This document shows positions 12,835-25,909 of a stretch of DNA of 64,000 nt, piece after piece. The position numbers and the translations under genes are program-made. This DNA is from Epiperipatus broadwayi (lineage: Eukaryota; Onychophora; Udeonychophora; Euonychophora; Peripatidae), in the NCBI GenBank assembly GCA_028023455.1, contig JAQFVV010012405.1, positions 9,939,923 to 10,003,922 on the forward strand, in the 5' to 3' direction. The notes under the pieces were generated by a model. It worked only from the letters and a program-made list of their open reading frames with translations. It searched no databases and had not been told where the DNA came from. Within the stretch, counting starts at the first letter, position 1. Every line of letters starts with the position of its first letter.

Positions 12835-13799
12835 ATATATATTGTAATGAGCACAGACATTCGTTACATTGTTTTTTTATTTATTTATTAAACATGAAAG
12901 TAAATTAAAAAGTTCGCATTTAAAAATTTTCTTTAAGAATTAAAAATTGAAATTAAATATCATCTTAAACTCTTATATATTAAATCGCACAGATAATGAA
13001 AAATTATTAAAATAAAACTTTATTAAAGAAAAAGTATTTTAAAACTAAATTTTAAAAAGATTTGGAAATAAAATTATATCTTTAAATTTATCTTTAAATA
13101 TATCTTTGATTTGGAAAACAGGTTAATTAATCAGAAATGGAAATGATAAATTTAATTAGTCAAATGTAAACCAGCCTTGGGCATTTAAATGTAAAAACAT
13201 CGGTCAGATAGGAAAACAATAGAAACAAATAGCCAATGAAAGAAATCCATCGGGAAATCGGACCTCAGCGAAAGGATCATCACATCGATGACATAATGCC
13301 AAGTCAATCCTTCGAATACGTATAAAAGGAAAATTTGGAAATTATTAATCAGTGAGTTATTATGATTATTACGATGTGACAGATAGATGTTAGTGCGGAG
13401 GTGCGGGAGAAGAGATTGAAGGACGCACGTTCAATCCCTTCAGTTGTTATAAAATGGAAAAATGAAACATCGCTTTTCTTATATTCAGAGGACCACAGGA
13501 TCATCGGGAAATTTAATGCTGGATTTCAAACGGCAAGCAACTGTAAAAGATGAACATTTCTAAAACCGTAAGAACTTTCTAAGATATAATGAACAATATT
13601 AATTTGAAAACACTAAGAACTTTAAATTTTAAACTTTCCTAGTATTTAATTGTTACAAATAGAATCCTATCTGACCAAACTAAATTCTTTATTAATAGTG
13701 TTATTTGATGTATTTTTTTCTTATTTATGTAAAATCATTTCCATTTATTTATTTTTTATTCTTTAAGTTTTTATCATGATTTTTTTTGTTTTTCGTTAA
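12835..13799. other. Non-coding stretch, partly less AT-rich
   Basis: 13190-13560 is less AT-rich than its surroundings but gives no convincing coding frame. An aagttcgca near 12909 is inverted near 14636 (tgcgaactt), too short to define element ends. Confidence 0.3.
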
Positions 13800-14290
13800 A
13801 TTAATTATATAAATGTTAAACTTAAGTCGGGCGTGAATGGCTGTATAGATTTGTAAAGTTATATTAGGGGAGGGTAATCTTAGGTTATTTGTGTCATTGT
13901 TAGATTGGGTCAATGGATTGGATATATTGATGTAGTTAGTAGATGTAGTCGGAGATTCGCTACTGGCAGAATCGCTTCATACGCCGCACTCTCCCGTTTT
14001 GCCTATGGAAGGAATTATAAGACGCAGAGCGCAGTTCCTTTCTATGGAGTTTTTTTTTTATTGTTCTTCTCGTTAGATAGAAGTAATATTCCTGTCTAAT
14101 GAGAGTCAATATCTTCTCTTAACCTTTTTGGTGCTGCCGTATTCCGTATTACATTGAATACATCGATGTATCAGATGGATTGATGCCAGTTTGACTGCGA
14201 ATTTTAGCCTAAGGTTAAATAGGGACAGAATATTTTATTTTCAAATGCAAATCTATGTGGTCTATTCATACTTGACCCTAAATAAAAATG
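13800..14290 (-). mobile_element. Unclassified transposon remnant, family H copy 1
   Basis: Read on the minus strand, this matches 20823-21400 over several hundred bases. Shared landmarks are ccctatttaacc, gatgtattcaatg, gaagaacaat followed by an A run and actccatag, ccttccataggc, and atatatccaat. The reading frames are broken. The more intact copy at 20823 suggests that this segment once encoded a protein C-terminus, followed by a non-coding 3' end. Confidence 0.55.
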
Positions 14291-15237
14291 CATTAAATTT
14301 AAGTTGTTTATAGACGCTTGCATGGATTGGTTATCGGTTAAGTATGTTTTGGGTTTTCATATTTGATCAAAATATATAGACATTCGATAAATAATGATAC
14401 CTTACGGTGAGTATCTAAAATGTATTTATTCGGATGTCTTTTAAGTTATTGGTGACAATGCAAGTATCTTATGGTGAATACTATTGGGTTACGTATAAAT
14501 TTCCCTCCGCAATTGTCAGTAATCAATAATTTTGTATTTTGATCGTTTATGTTTACTTTGAAATGTTTTTGACCGTGAAATCTATGTAACCGATCTATAT
14601 TCAACATTATAAACAAGCTTTCATAAATTTATCTGTGCGAACTTAATTAAAATGTAAAATTAGAATATAATAGTAATTAAATGTAAATTAAAGTCAAAAA
14701 TCAAAGTTAAAAATAATGTTAAATGTTAAAATGTAAAACTAATACTAAAATAATTTTAAATCTTATATATATGTGCATAAATAAATGTTTGTATGCTAAT
14801 TACTGGCAGTGGCTTATTTTATTTATTTTTTAATGTTGAAATCTAATTAGATAAGATATGATATTATTAAATCTCTGCTACTCCCTGAGCTAGTGACATG
14901 GGCTAACGACCGGAACCAAAATATTTAAAAAAAAAATTTTTTTTTTGACTTACGTATCTGCCTACTTTATAAATTTTTCTAGGTTCAAATGCCTAGATGG
15001 CGCCCCGTAGTGCAGATTACATTAAGTCGCTTTCTCCAGATCATTACAATATATATATATAATAAAACTAATAAAGTATTAATGATTTACAAATTTTAAA
15101 TAATTATTATAAAATGCAGAAGTACTTTCAGTTATTTTTGGAACCATCTACAGCTGAAAATCTTTCATGTTTGACAGAAAAGGTGTTATCTTGTAATATC
15201 TGCAAATTCATGAAATGTATTTTTTATATTTCATCTA
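14291..15237. other. AT-rich stretch, nothing recognised
   Basis: No coding or repeat signal could be supported apart from homopolymer runs near 14925-14946 and a short TA run near 15050. Confidence 0.35.
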
Positions 15238-15316
15238 TTGATTAAATATTTCTTATTTCTATTTATCAAAATTGCTTTTTTGATTTTTTTTCTATTATAA
15301 TTTCTGTCCTCATAAT
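15238..15316 (-). pseudogene. PLE-type GIY-YIG C-terminal fragment
   Basis: The minus strand encodes EDRNYNRKKIKKAILINRNK. It matches the C-terminal peptide ERNYNKRKIKEAILINRNK at 59603-59790. The pattern (acidic, then KRKIKEAI, then NRNK) is that of the last alpha-helical part of GIY-YIG regions in Penelope-like and related retroelements. Only the fragment remains, with no catalytic residues. Confidence 0.5.
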
Positions 15317-15557
15317 TTTTTTTTAGTATTTTCCAGGTCAAAATTCAAAGTAAAACAACATGTATTTTTGTGTGTGTGTGTGATTCAAGAAACTATATAC
15401 TGTTACTAAGCCATGATTACTATTATTTTTTATGTAAGTAGAGAGATTTGAACGGATATTTCAGTCTATATTCATCCTTTACTCCATTTTAAGCAGACAA
15501 CGCACATGACAAAAAGATAAATGAGGATTGAGCACATGCTCAGCATTACACTAGGCT

Positions 15558-17343
15558 GTGAAGTTTCAGAAGTTGATGAAAAGTTATATTGTATTTACCC
15601 CAGCACAATTTGCCCATGGGAAAAAAGGCAAGAAGACCCATGAAGATAAGGTGAGTGAGTTAAGAGATAAAGATAATAAGGAGGGAGCTCAATCTGTAGA
15701 TATTCACCCAAACAAAAAAGCCAACATTAGCATGGCAGAAAATGGTGGCTCAAACATTCAGCAGCCTTCTACTAATGCTAACAATATTAAGCTAAAATTA
15801 AAAAAAGTAATTAGTAACCCTGATTTAATAAGCAACTCTGAATTTAATACTTACCAAAATGGTGTAGATATGAAAATAATTTTTAAAAAAGCAAGATATG
15901 CTACCTCATCCATTGTTGAGAGTGCTGGTCTCCTGGAGGTTATGAACTTAAATGGTAACATTGAAGCTTGTCAAGGCACTGATTGGAACATCATCTCTCA
16001 GCATAAAAAAAAACCGATAGCCTCAATGAAGATATTCAACCTCAAACATTGATTAATGAAAATCAACCTAACAGCCAATATGAAGCCAGAAATAACACAA
16101 TGTTTTTAGATGATAAAATAGAATCAAATAAATCAGCTGAAAATATTAACAAACTGATGCAATTCGCCGAACTAAATGATAATTTATTGCACGCTCAACT
16201 ATTATCACGATTACCCTCAAAAATGTTCATAAAGTTAAACTCATATTGAAAAATTATTTTTATTAATTGCATGTTCCCTAATACTTCCATTTTTAGTTTG
16301 ATAATACAAACTAATGACAAAAACAGTGAGCACATCTTAGAGAAGCCTGATTTAAATATATAATCTTGTTGAGAAATAATGGTCTAATACAAACGATTAA
16401 ACACACAGCGTACTTCCCAGTAAGAGGCTTTATTTCTATCAAATATTTTAATAAAAAACAGAAAGATCTTTTGGAGAGTCTAATAAAAGAGGTACAGGGT
16501 CATAAGATATATTATGTATTAAAAGATCTTAATCCTTTAGTATTCGGTAGAGTTTTACACACTCCTCCTAACTTTAACATTGAGTTCTTTAAAACCCAGC
16601 TAAACAATTATGCCAAAGTAATTATATTGTAAAGAGGTTGTCCTTAAGCTGAAAGGTATTGCCAAAGATCAAATACCACATAGCCTTTTCAAAGACCATA
16701 TGCCAATTTCTATTATATTGAAATGAAGACCCCCCCATGATTTAAATACACCAGAATTGGTCATATAGCTGCACTGTGCATTACTGGGAATTGTGTAAAA
16801 TGCAATAAGTTCGATAGAAGCAATCATTTGTGTGGAACTAGTAATGTTAAGACCTGGGCAGACATAATAGATAGTAATATTAATAAAAATATTGATAATG
16901 ATTTTTGTGATGTTAATGCCATTGGTGTGAGTCTCAGCCAATTTTCTGAGCCTACTAAAGTAACATCTTATGTAAATAGTTATGTTCAAGAGGATGATGA
17001 GGTGTGCCCCAGTGAGATTGAGTGTGTTTTCAACAATGTAAATTCTGATATAAATATTGTTGATGGAATAGATATCAATAGTGATACCATTACTGAGTGT
17101 GTTTATAGCAATACTGATTATAGAATAAATACAGAAGAAGGAGTTAAGGTCAATACCAATGATATTAAGAATAACCCTACAATGCTAGATCAGTTTGATA
17201 GTAATTCTGAGTTTAATATTGAAATTGATTATCACAAGGATACAAATGAAATGATTAATGAAACTATAAGTGATATTTTTATGGATAAAGAATCAATTAA
17301 TTCCAGTAATTATGAACAAATGCCTCAATATACTAACTCTTAA
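15558..17343 (+). pseudogene. LINE ORF1 (gag-like), frameshifted
   Basis: A 164-codon frame starts at 15558. It is lysine-, asparagine- and serine-rich and shifts frame near 16010-16049 into a continuation ending at 16249. A further piece is at 16366-16632, and a piece with a zinc-knuckle-like CVKC...H.C arrangement lies near 16790-16830, followed by KTWADI. The final piece runs to 17343. In Tx1/L1-type ORF1 proteins a CCHC knuckle followed by a K-T-Y/F-A-like motif is common, which supports a nucleic-acid-binding gag role. Its end overlaps the start of ORF2 by about 30 bases. The family assignment rests mainly on position and the knuckle. Confidence 0.55.
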
Positions 17344-17782
17344 TATTAAAGGTTTAAATAGCCCAGGTAAAGTTGATAAAATTGTTGACTATTTATCTAA
17401 AGAAAAATATGAAATAGTAATTTTAACTGAGACTAAAATTAATCATAATACACCCGGTTATATTATTGATAAATTATCTCAACAGAATATTTTATTTTTT
17501 AAACCTAATAATAGACCCACGCATGGTGCAACTGTTTTACTATATATGTATTCTGAGATTGAAAAAATTCAGTTATTGTCTTTACAAACAAATTATATTG
17601 TGCCTTCTTTTGTTTATCAGGCCGACTTGCACTATCTGATTGCTGCATACTCTGTAGCTAAAGGTAATGATATTGTAAATATAATCCATAATGTTCAGAA
17701 TAGGTTCTTGCAAAAACCATGGATTATAATATTGGGTGGTGACCTTAATTGTACATTCAGATCTCTTCCTAGTGCATTATAA
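17312..17782 (+). pseudogene. LINE ORF2, AP-like endonuclease domain
   Basis: Begins MNKCLNILTLNIKGLNSPGK. It has the hallmark order of an apurinic-type endonuclease: LNIKGLN (the Asn of motif I), ILTETK (catalytic Glu near residue 38) and IILGGDLNC (the GDxN motif near residue 147). It stops at 17782, shortly after that motif, so the last SDH-type motif is lost or lies in a broken frame around 17930. This domain nicks target DNA for target-primed reverse transcription. The start Met at 17312 is preferred because it begins right before the conserved LNIKGLN. Confidence 0.7.
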
Positions 17783-18065
17783 AATAAAATGAATGAAATT
17801 TCACTGTATCCATTGCATGAAAAATATCCAGATAACACATATACTTTCTTCAATAGCAGATTCTCTTCTTTTATAGATCTTTTCTTTGTGTCTGGGCATA
17901 AGCTCAATGAATCAAATAATTAATACATCACTAGTTGGTTAGTCAGATCACCTCTGTGTAAAGCTAGTACTTGATAATTATTGTCAAATCAAAAATCAAT
18001 AGAGATTTTCTATTAAGAGAAACATAAAAAATGGTGTTCTGTCCTCGATTGAACAATCTGTTATC

Positions 18066-20212
18066 TTGACAATCATTAATAATTATACAAAATTTTCAGG
18101 CTTACCACCCTGTATTGCTTGGTTTAAAATTAAAAAATATCTCTCTAGAATATGTTATAAGAATGCACAGAATACTTTATCAATGAATCAAATGAAAAAT
18201 AGAATCTCTGAAATTCAGAGAGTTTTACACCATGTTACTAACCTCAGACCTAATCATCAATTAATAAATAATTTACAAGAAGAATACAACTACTTATATC
18301 AACTTATGCATCAAGACCCTCACACAATATGGCTCAGGAAATTAATTCCTAACTTGAGTAAAGTATCAAAACCCATGTTAAACTATGCTAGATTATACAT
18401 CCCACACTCTAGGGGTATTGCCAGTATAACCAAACATGATGACAGCATTGACTCTGGAATCTATGTTGATAATTATATATTTGAAAAGTTAAAAATGAAA
18501 TTTGGCATTAAAACAGGTTTCATTGATCAATTCAATAGTATCATAACTGGGTAACAGAAAGAGTATATTTCTAATCAGGATATTCAGGATGAGATTAATA
18601 TCCTGAAGGTACAATCAATAATGGCAAATGACACAATCTTAGCCTTTTTTAGCCTCAAAAAAGACAAATTAGTGCAAAGTCCAGCTGAGACATATTTCCA
18701 TAGAAGATATTGATTTGAAGATTCTGGCTAGAATTCTCTTGAAGAAATTACATCACCTTATCAATACTAGAGTATCATCTGTTTACCATGCCATTAAGGG
18801 TAGTTGTGCAGTAAATGCAGCCTTAAAAATTCATGAGGCTATTAAATATGCCAGGGATTTAAACTTAACCCAATATTATGCTAGTCAAATACATTTTAGG
18901 GCTGCTTTAGACATGGTCAATTGGTCATATTTGACTCAGTCTCTCCACCTTTTAATCCTAGATTACATATAGCTGGTGAATGCAGTTGACAATTATATTA
19001 GAAATAGTAGAATCTCTCTTAAAAACTTTATGGGAAGATCTGAATTTTTTTATCTCTAAGAGGAGTATTCCACAGGGTTCTCCCTTGGTGGCTCTTCTGT
19101 TTGCAGTTTATATATATATCTTGTCATTCGTAAGATTGAGAGCCTTGTTCCTGGCCTTTATCTTTCACACTTGGGATTGCAGGTAGCTGTTTCAGCTTTC
19201 ATTGATGATATTATAATAATATTTCAAAACAGCTATAATATCCAAGTTGTGATGAATACCTTAGAAAATTCTCAGGCTGAAACCAGCTCAGTTATTCAAC
19301 AAATAAAGTCTGCAGCCTGGCAAAAAAATGCCATCTAATTTTATGGTGCTCCCATCTGCTTTCTTGGGCACACCATTATATATGTCCAAGACAAAGATGA
19401 ACTCTTACTTAAATAAATTAATAATTACAAAAATTAAAGATAAAATAAATAAATTTTCTTCACTTAAATTATATGAAATTACAAGAGCATCAATTTTTAA
19501 TTCCATTGTTTCAGGGAGTTTGGCATACTATGCACCCTGGGTATCCCTACATAACAAAACAATACTCAGAATAAACCAGATTGCAAAGAAATATATCTGG
19601 GGTAGAACTTCAAAATGGATTCCTATATCAACCTTGCAAATGCCAATAGAAAATGGAGGTCTTGGCCTGATTGATCTAGGGCTATATATTTTACATCAAG
19701 GCAAGAATACATTTATTAACTTATTTAAAAGTCAATTTCTTGGGCCTTTTGTTGATCATGCTAGCTCCTTTAATGAAATTGGATGTAAGGGAAGATCTTT
19801 TATAACCAACCTGTTCATTGCTTATAGGGATCTCCAGGATGATCTGAATGTGCCCAGTTTGGAAAGTATGAAATATAAATATTTAATGAATCATTTTAAA
19901 AGTCATGACAATGCATGGTTGGATATATAATAAAATGTGTTGAAAAAGTTTCCCCCTATATATGCACCTCAATCCTACTTGAAATTTGTTTTCAAACTGA
20001 TGAATGTCTTGTTTCCAACAGCTAAGGTTCTAAATGAAAGGCTACATATGAACTTGGATCCAATCTGTCTACTATGCAAATCTGATGATGAAACTTTCCA
20101 GCATCTATTTGAAGAATGTTCAGCATTTGGACTGATAAGAACTAGAGTGTTCCACAGATCAATCATCAACTTAAAACTTCTATTTAGTTTAACCCCCATA
20201 ATGCAATGGTAA
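18066..20212 (+). pseudogene. LINE ORF2, reverse transcriptase and C-terminal CCHC, broken
   Basis: Consecutive pieces cover ORF2: 18066-18554 (linker before the RT), 18715-18972 (KILARILLKKL, FRAALDMVNWSYL), 18980-19186 (IPQGSPLVALLFAVYI) and a piece in another frame holding AFIDDIIII near 19195-19215. FIDD stands for the usual YADD, with both catalytic Asp kept. Then come 19328-19930 (thumb, FLGTPLYMSK, KKYIWGRTSK, GGLGLIDL) and 19937-20212, with a C-terminal zinc motif CLLC...H....C. The order is fully collinear with L1/Tx1 ORF2. At least four frame breaks make it a dead copy. Confidence 0.75.
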
Positions 20213-20822
20213 ATGTGCATACCCTTAAGATAATATGATATATAAGTTGTACTATGATATTTGATAACAAGGAATTCAACTGGCTGTGAAAACTCTATAG
20301 CAATTGGGAAACTTATTTCAATCAATGTCAGAGATTCTTGCCTAGGAAGATGATGACTTGAATCTGGGATAACCCTGGAATAACTCTATGTGAGATTATC
20401 AGATAAACATTCGTTTTGAGTAAAAGTTAACATTTTACTGGGTGGCTTATTCCTTAAGCTAATCAAACATTTTGTTATATGCTTCACTCTTTTGAGTTGC
20501 ATTTGCTTGATGTCTTAAGAGTCTCCTTGTAATTTGTCTTAAAAGTCTCCTTCTATTACATGGTTACAGGCCAACCTCCTTGAGTTGGAGTTAACTGTTT
20601 AATGGCCTGGAGCCTTTTTGTCTTAATAGTGAAATATTTCAAATTCTTTGTGTTTTGGTTATCATTTTTTAAACTACTTTTATAAATTGTAAATATTTAC
20701 GTTATTAATAAAGTTTTTATTATAAATTATAAAAAAATAAAACTTTAAGTGAGCTTTAGATAATCTACACAGATGGATTTTAATAAGAGTTTGTTTTATA
20801 ATGTTGAGTATATATACACTAT

Positions 20823-21400
20823 ATGGATTTGTTCGAAAAGGAAAATATCCTACAGCCCTTATTTAACCCTAGGCCAAAAGTTCACAGTCAAAACAATGCC
20901 AATCTATCTGATATATTGATGTATTCAATGCAGAATGAATATGTCAGCACAATACCATACAGTCAAGACTACACATCTGAACAGCATGGTTATGGAGAAG
21001 AAATTTTCTCGTCCAGTCCAGCAATGTTACATCTGTTTGGCAAGAAGAACAATAAAAAAAGAAAACTCCATAGGAAGGGATTGCGGTCCTTTTTGTCATC
21101 TTATTATCCCATTCCATAGGCTAAAAGGGTGATCCAAGGAGCAGGGAATACATCTGCTTCCGATGGTTATTAAGAAATGGGACTTATTTTGCCCAAGTGC
21201 AGCATATATATGATCCTGCACATAGCGGATCTTTATACTACATTTACTAATTGCACCAATATATCCAATACATTAACCCAATTTAAACACAAAACAGCTA
21301 ATCCAAGATTAACCCTCCCTTAAACTAACAAACTTAACGAATCTATATAACCGTCTACACCCAATTTAAATTTAAATACAGTCAAATAATTTAATTAACA
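20823..21400 (+). mobile_element. Unclassified transposon remnant, family H copy 2 (possible piggyBac C-terminus)
   Basis: Two overlapping frames (20823-21119 and 20935-21132) code for short basic proteins. The second has QQCYICLARR, a basic stretch, then GRDCGPFC and PFHRLKG just before the stop. Spaced CxxC, C and C...H near a C-terminus recalls the cysteine-rich end of piggyBac transposases, but the match is by pattern only. The segment after the stop (21133-21400) is conserved in copy 1 at 13800-14290 (minus), so both are one family. No terminal repeats or TTAA duplication were confirmed. Confidence 0.4.
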
Positions 21401-22195
21401 CATAATAAAAAAAATGGAAATGATTAATTAAACATATGCAGAAAAATATTAATAATTGATTTGAATTCTTTAGGTCAGATGAAAGTTCTTATTTCAATTA
21501 CTCATTGCAAATATAGAAAAAGTTCCTATTAGATAAGCAAAAAAAGTTTTTATACTTTCCAGATTCTGCAGATTTAGAGGTCCATCTTTGTGACCACTTA
21601 GTAGATTGTTTGTCCTTTATTTTTTTAAACAAAGCTGCTACTTGCCATTCCTTTTGGTTCATAACTGTCATAGGAGGCTTCAGCTTGTTGTCAAGAAATT
21701 AAATCTATTGCAGACTCCTACATCGTGAAATCTGCAATACAGCTACAGTTCATATATAGCTTAATAGTCAGCATCTCAGACACTAACCTTTTTAATAATA
21801 ATATTTTGGCTTTTATATTTTTATTAGCCTCTTATCAGCAAATTTTCAGATTCAACAAGCAAGACGTCACTAATCCTAGAGTCTCTTTTTTGGTCCATGC
21901 TGTGGCTTAGTGCTTCCATTGGTCAAGCTAATTCTTTTTGTTCTCTTATCTGACCTTTTAAATTATTTTAAGTACCCCAAGGCCTAGTTTGCTTTAAAAC
22001 AATCATTTAATTGAAAGAACAATCATTTCCATTTTGAGATTATAGAAATTAATTAATACATGTTTTCATTTTTATTTATGTTACTTTAAAAAAAAATATA
22101 TTAATATTTAAATCTTTACTTTTTTTTTTATTTATAAAAAAGTACGTCCAAATACTTTTTTTTATTATTTAAAAAAAAAAAAAAACTTTTAAAGT
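21401..22195. other. AT-rich stretch, nothing recognised
   Basis: Contains A and T homopolymer runs near 22090-22200. No gene or repeat copy is supported. Confidence 0.35.
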
Positions 22196-23298
22196 TTTTT
22201 TATCTGTGCGAATATATATATATTGTAACGGTCAGAAAACGTGTGACTCGTAAACATAGTGCAGAATTCGACCACCATACAGAACAGCAGCACCATCGAG
22301 TAGCGAAGCCACCCGTGGTACTGAGTTCGAACACAGTTTATCAGTTCCACAATACAATCCATGAAACAACGCATCTGATGCGACATTAGTAAATATTTCC
22401 TTAGGCACAGTGGTCAGGGATATGCAAGAGACTCATGATTTTATTCTCGAGTTAGCCAATAATCAAACTAATATTAATTAAACATTCATATTTACATAAT
22501 CGAGGAAATATTATCTAGAGTGGGCATCGAATAAATGAAACGTAACTGCAGACATATAGTTTAAAATTATTTATTAATACATTTTAATAAAATCATTTAT
22601 TTACTAATAATATTTTATGGCCTAACAACTTCAGTAGCGGGATTTGCGACATGATTATATTTTAAAGAACACATTTATTTATTTAGACATTATTTTATAT
22701 TGAGGATTTCAGTAGCGGTATTTCCGATACTGAAATGTTTACAAAAGAAATTCACTTATTTGTTTGCATAATCTAGCTACCTAAAAATTCTCGAGTAAAT
22801 ATTTCTAATGCGTGCCTTGGGGAATTTATACCTTTGCAATGCAAGAGTCTAAAGTAAGATTTAAGAGTAGCAGCGGACATATATTTATTTAATTAAAATA
22901 TTTATTTATGACTAAGGGCAAAAATTTATTTGAGAGTGAATTACGAAGATAATGCAGAGGCGGAGTGATATATAGAATAATAGAATTGAGCAAAGGAACA
23001 CATGGTATGCTTTAGAAAGGCGATATGGACTGGCAGTATATCGAAACTGCAATGCCGCGAATGGGTTTATAAGAATGTCAGGTTGGTCTCGGCCTCGACC
23101 CGACGAATGAAGGTGTCACATAAGCATAAACAGGGACAAGCGGTCCATGTTGCAGTTTTGCCGGCTGGCTGCATGACGTTGTCAAGTCCTATGGGAGCAC
23201 CCATTATGCCCGCTTGTGTAGGACGACTGGGGTTAATTTCAACCCTGAAGAATCCGGAAATTTCACGGCGGAATGGGTCATCGTGTCTCTAAAACGTA
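22196..23298. other. Region with a GC-richer block, unidentified
   Basis: 22220-22340 and especially 22990-23290 are markedly less AT-rich than everything around them. The plus frame 23002-23292 (96 codons) is open but shows no recognisable motif, and the opposite strand is interrupted. Two related phrases with cagtagcgg lie near 22634 and 22710. It could be an inserted element, an unrecognised exon or a transferred segment. Confidence 0.25.
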
Positions 23299-23359
23299 AC
23301 ACATGTATACTTATAAACAATTATGATAACACATGTATACTTATAAACGATTATGATAA
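23299..23359 (+). repeat. 31-bp tandem duplication
   Basis: The phrase acacatgtatacttataaac plus attatgat occurs twice in direct succession with one base difference. Confidence 0.75.
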
Positions 23360-25185
23360 GATTTAAGTAGATTTCTGGCTCGGCCCCACATTATCAACAT
23401 TTACTGAAGAATGCTGGCGACTCTCAAAGAAATGTAATTTTCTGAAATTATTCATGATGATTTAATAAATACAAAACATATCTAAACTGGGAATGATTAC
23501 AACTAATATGCCAGCCATTTGCGAAATTGTAGACCCCTGCATTACAATAAGTGAAGCATTGAATGCGTGTCGATTTATATGAAAGTTAAGTTATTAAAGA
23601 AAGTAAATATTAATGAAAATTTGACACGCATTCATTGTTTTAAGCGATCATAGATTTAAACTTTGAAAATAGAGACAATTGTGAGCATGCAATAATTAAA
23701 TAATAAATATAGATAAAATGTAGATTTTAGAAATACGCACCCAAGATAGAATGAGGTAAGCTAGATTAGTAGAGAAATTTACACATTAAGTTAATTATTC
23801 AGTTTTAGTTATACATATGGTAGTTTTTACATTTTATAATTTAGATAAGTAGGATGAAGAACAGCTATAGCATATTATTAGAGTACTCTAGAGTTTGAAC
23901 ACAGACAGGTACCTGTTTTATAAGAAGTTTTCCAAGTCCATTGGTTAAGTAGCAAATAGTTCATGAGTGGCAATTTTTTCTTGTATTTAGACGTTTCATT
24001 TTACTTTCACAGCAGCAGCAGTTTTTTCATTTATTTCAGGCAGCAGATCTTCATGGTGAATTTATGATGGGCAATGGAAAGTTCAGCATCCGATAGGCCA
24101 TATCCCGATGGAGAATAATCTAGGTGCTTTACTCGGTCAAACCTTGGCAGGAACAAATTATTTTTATATTTTTGGAGACTCTCAGTGATCGAGAGCAAAG
24201 CTAAAGTTTAAGTGAATGTCTCCAGCAAGTCTAAGATGGCCTTTTTTTAATCTTGATCTTTCACATTTTTGTTAAGATATTTTTAGGTTCTATTTAATCT
24301 GCCCTGAGGATAATCAATGCATTTAGTTGGTTTTTAATTAAAGAAAGCTGCCCTTCTATTGTTTACATTTCACATTTACTAATTATATTTTGGAAAATTT
24401 TTCTTTAATTAATCTATTATCTATCACTGACCGATGCTTTTCCATTTCAAAGACAAAAAGGGAACATAAGATTATTTTAACTTTTAATTAAATATTACAT
24501 CAGATTTTTTTAGAATTATTATTAAATGAAATGTAAACAAAGCAATAAATACGAACTTTATAATCCAAAATAAATGATTAAAATTATATAAAATTATATA
24601 ACTAAAAGAAACCTAAATTATATTATTTTATCCCTATTTATTGCGTTTAATTTGAGATCGAAATGTGTGCATGTTTATGCTGAATTCTACATATATTTAT
24701 ACATTTTTAATATTGTTACACACACAATTCGATATCAAAAAGTTTAAATTTGGGCAGGATAGACCGGTCAGTGAGAGACGACAGAAAAAGGTGAAACTTA
24801 AGATTCGAATACGAATCTTACTGTTTCAATATACGTTAAACATAACTTTTAATTTTCAGTTTTTAAGTTTTTAATAAATTTATTTTTATCTATGAACTTA
24901 AGTTTTTATTTTAATATTAAATTAATGTAACAGCATGTGTGCCCATTACAATGTATTTGAAGGCCAAGAATAAGGCTGTAAATAATAATGTATTCATGCA
25001 AATTTTTTTGAGTAATGCAAATATGATTTTTTGCTTGCTTATTAAATATTTCTGATTATTTTTATGCACCTCTTGGTTGATAATTGTTTAAAACAATAAA
25101 GTAACACATATCCACTTTGATTTATTCAAAGATTTTTAGTTTTAAAAAAGAAGTTAATAAACATGGCCATAACAATGACAAAAAC
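23360..25185. other. AT-rich stretch with a GC-richer minus-strand frame and a small hairpin
   Basis: 24040-24220 has a short stop-free minus-strand frame (includes RFDRVKHLDYSPSGYGLSD) that was not identified. A perfect hairpin with nine-base arms (taagattcg/cgaatctta) lies at 24799-24820. Nothing else is supported. Confidence 0.3.
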
Positions 25186-25490
25186 AATTACAGTATAGAA
25201 AATTGGCAATCCTCATTGTTTATAACTTATAAGTTTAAGAGAATAGGGTCATGTGATCTATGACTCATTTTTAACTATTTATAGTCTCTGCCTTAAGTCT
25301 TATGCTAAGACTACTAATATATGGTATGACTTAAGGTCTATCAGCCTTATATAGCTATTTGAGTTGGATAGCTGAGTTTGAAGACATGTAGATGTCTGAA
25401 AACTTCAGATTTTCCACTCAATAGATAACTTTTAGTTAAATGCTGATTTGGGTTGGTATTTTTAGATCTAGTGTCTGAACCTACCCTGGC

Positions 25491-25533
25491 ACCTCTCTGA
25501 GGAGTGTCAAAGCATGAAACCATGGTCAGAGGT
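25491..25533 (+). ncRNA. Hammerhead ribozyme, family E monomer 1
   Basis: In order: stem I 5' arm ACCUCU; core CUGAGGA (N7 is G, which is allowed); stem II GUG with CAU around a six-base loop; GAAAC; loop CAUG; GUC cleavage triplet; stem I 3' arm AGAGGU. Stem I is a perfect six pairs, and stem III is AC/GU (two pairs). All invariant core bases are present and cleavage is predicted after 25527. Confidence 0.85.
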
Positions 25534-25909
25534 TTGGGGGGGTCCTGACAGAGATAGTTTAAAAGCTTTCTCTGGCTAAGCATTTAATACAAAGCTTGTT
25601 GAGGAACTGGCAATCCTCATTGTTTATTACTTACAAGCTTAAAAGAATAGGGGAATGCGATCTATGACTATTATTTTGACTATTTATATTCTCTGCCTTA
25701 AGTCTTATGCAATGTTATATTGCTAAGACTACTAATATATGGTATGGCTGAAGATCTATCAGCCCCATATAGCTATTTGAGTTGGATAGCTGGGTTTGAA
25801 GACATGTAGGTATCTGAAAATTTCAGATTTTCCACTCAATAGATAACTTTTAGTTAAATGCTGGCTTTGGGTTGGTATTTTTAGATCTAGTGTCTGAACC
25901 TATCCTGGT

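Larger units (their letters stand above)
15558..20735 (+). mobile_element. Decayed Tx1/L1-like non-LTR retrotransposon (LINE)
   Basis: The collinear remains of two open frames lie on the plus strand: ORF1 (15558-17343, broken) and ORF2 with AP endonuclease, reverse transcriptase and a C-terminal CCHC motif (about 17312-20212, broken). After ORF2 come about 500 bases of 3' UTR ending in an A-rich tail near 20705-20735. The protein pattern (LNIKGLN, GGDLN, ALDMVNWSYL, PQGSPL, FIDD, KYIWG, GGLGL) matches the L1/Tx1 group. Many stops and frameshifts make it inactive. The 5' end is not defined and no target duplication was found. Confidence 0.8.

Noticed and set aside
14998-15010. tggcgccc resembling a retroviral-type primer-binding site
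   Set aside because: The match stops after eight bases, and no LTRs or gag-pol frames are nearby.
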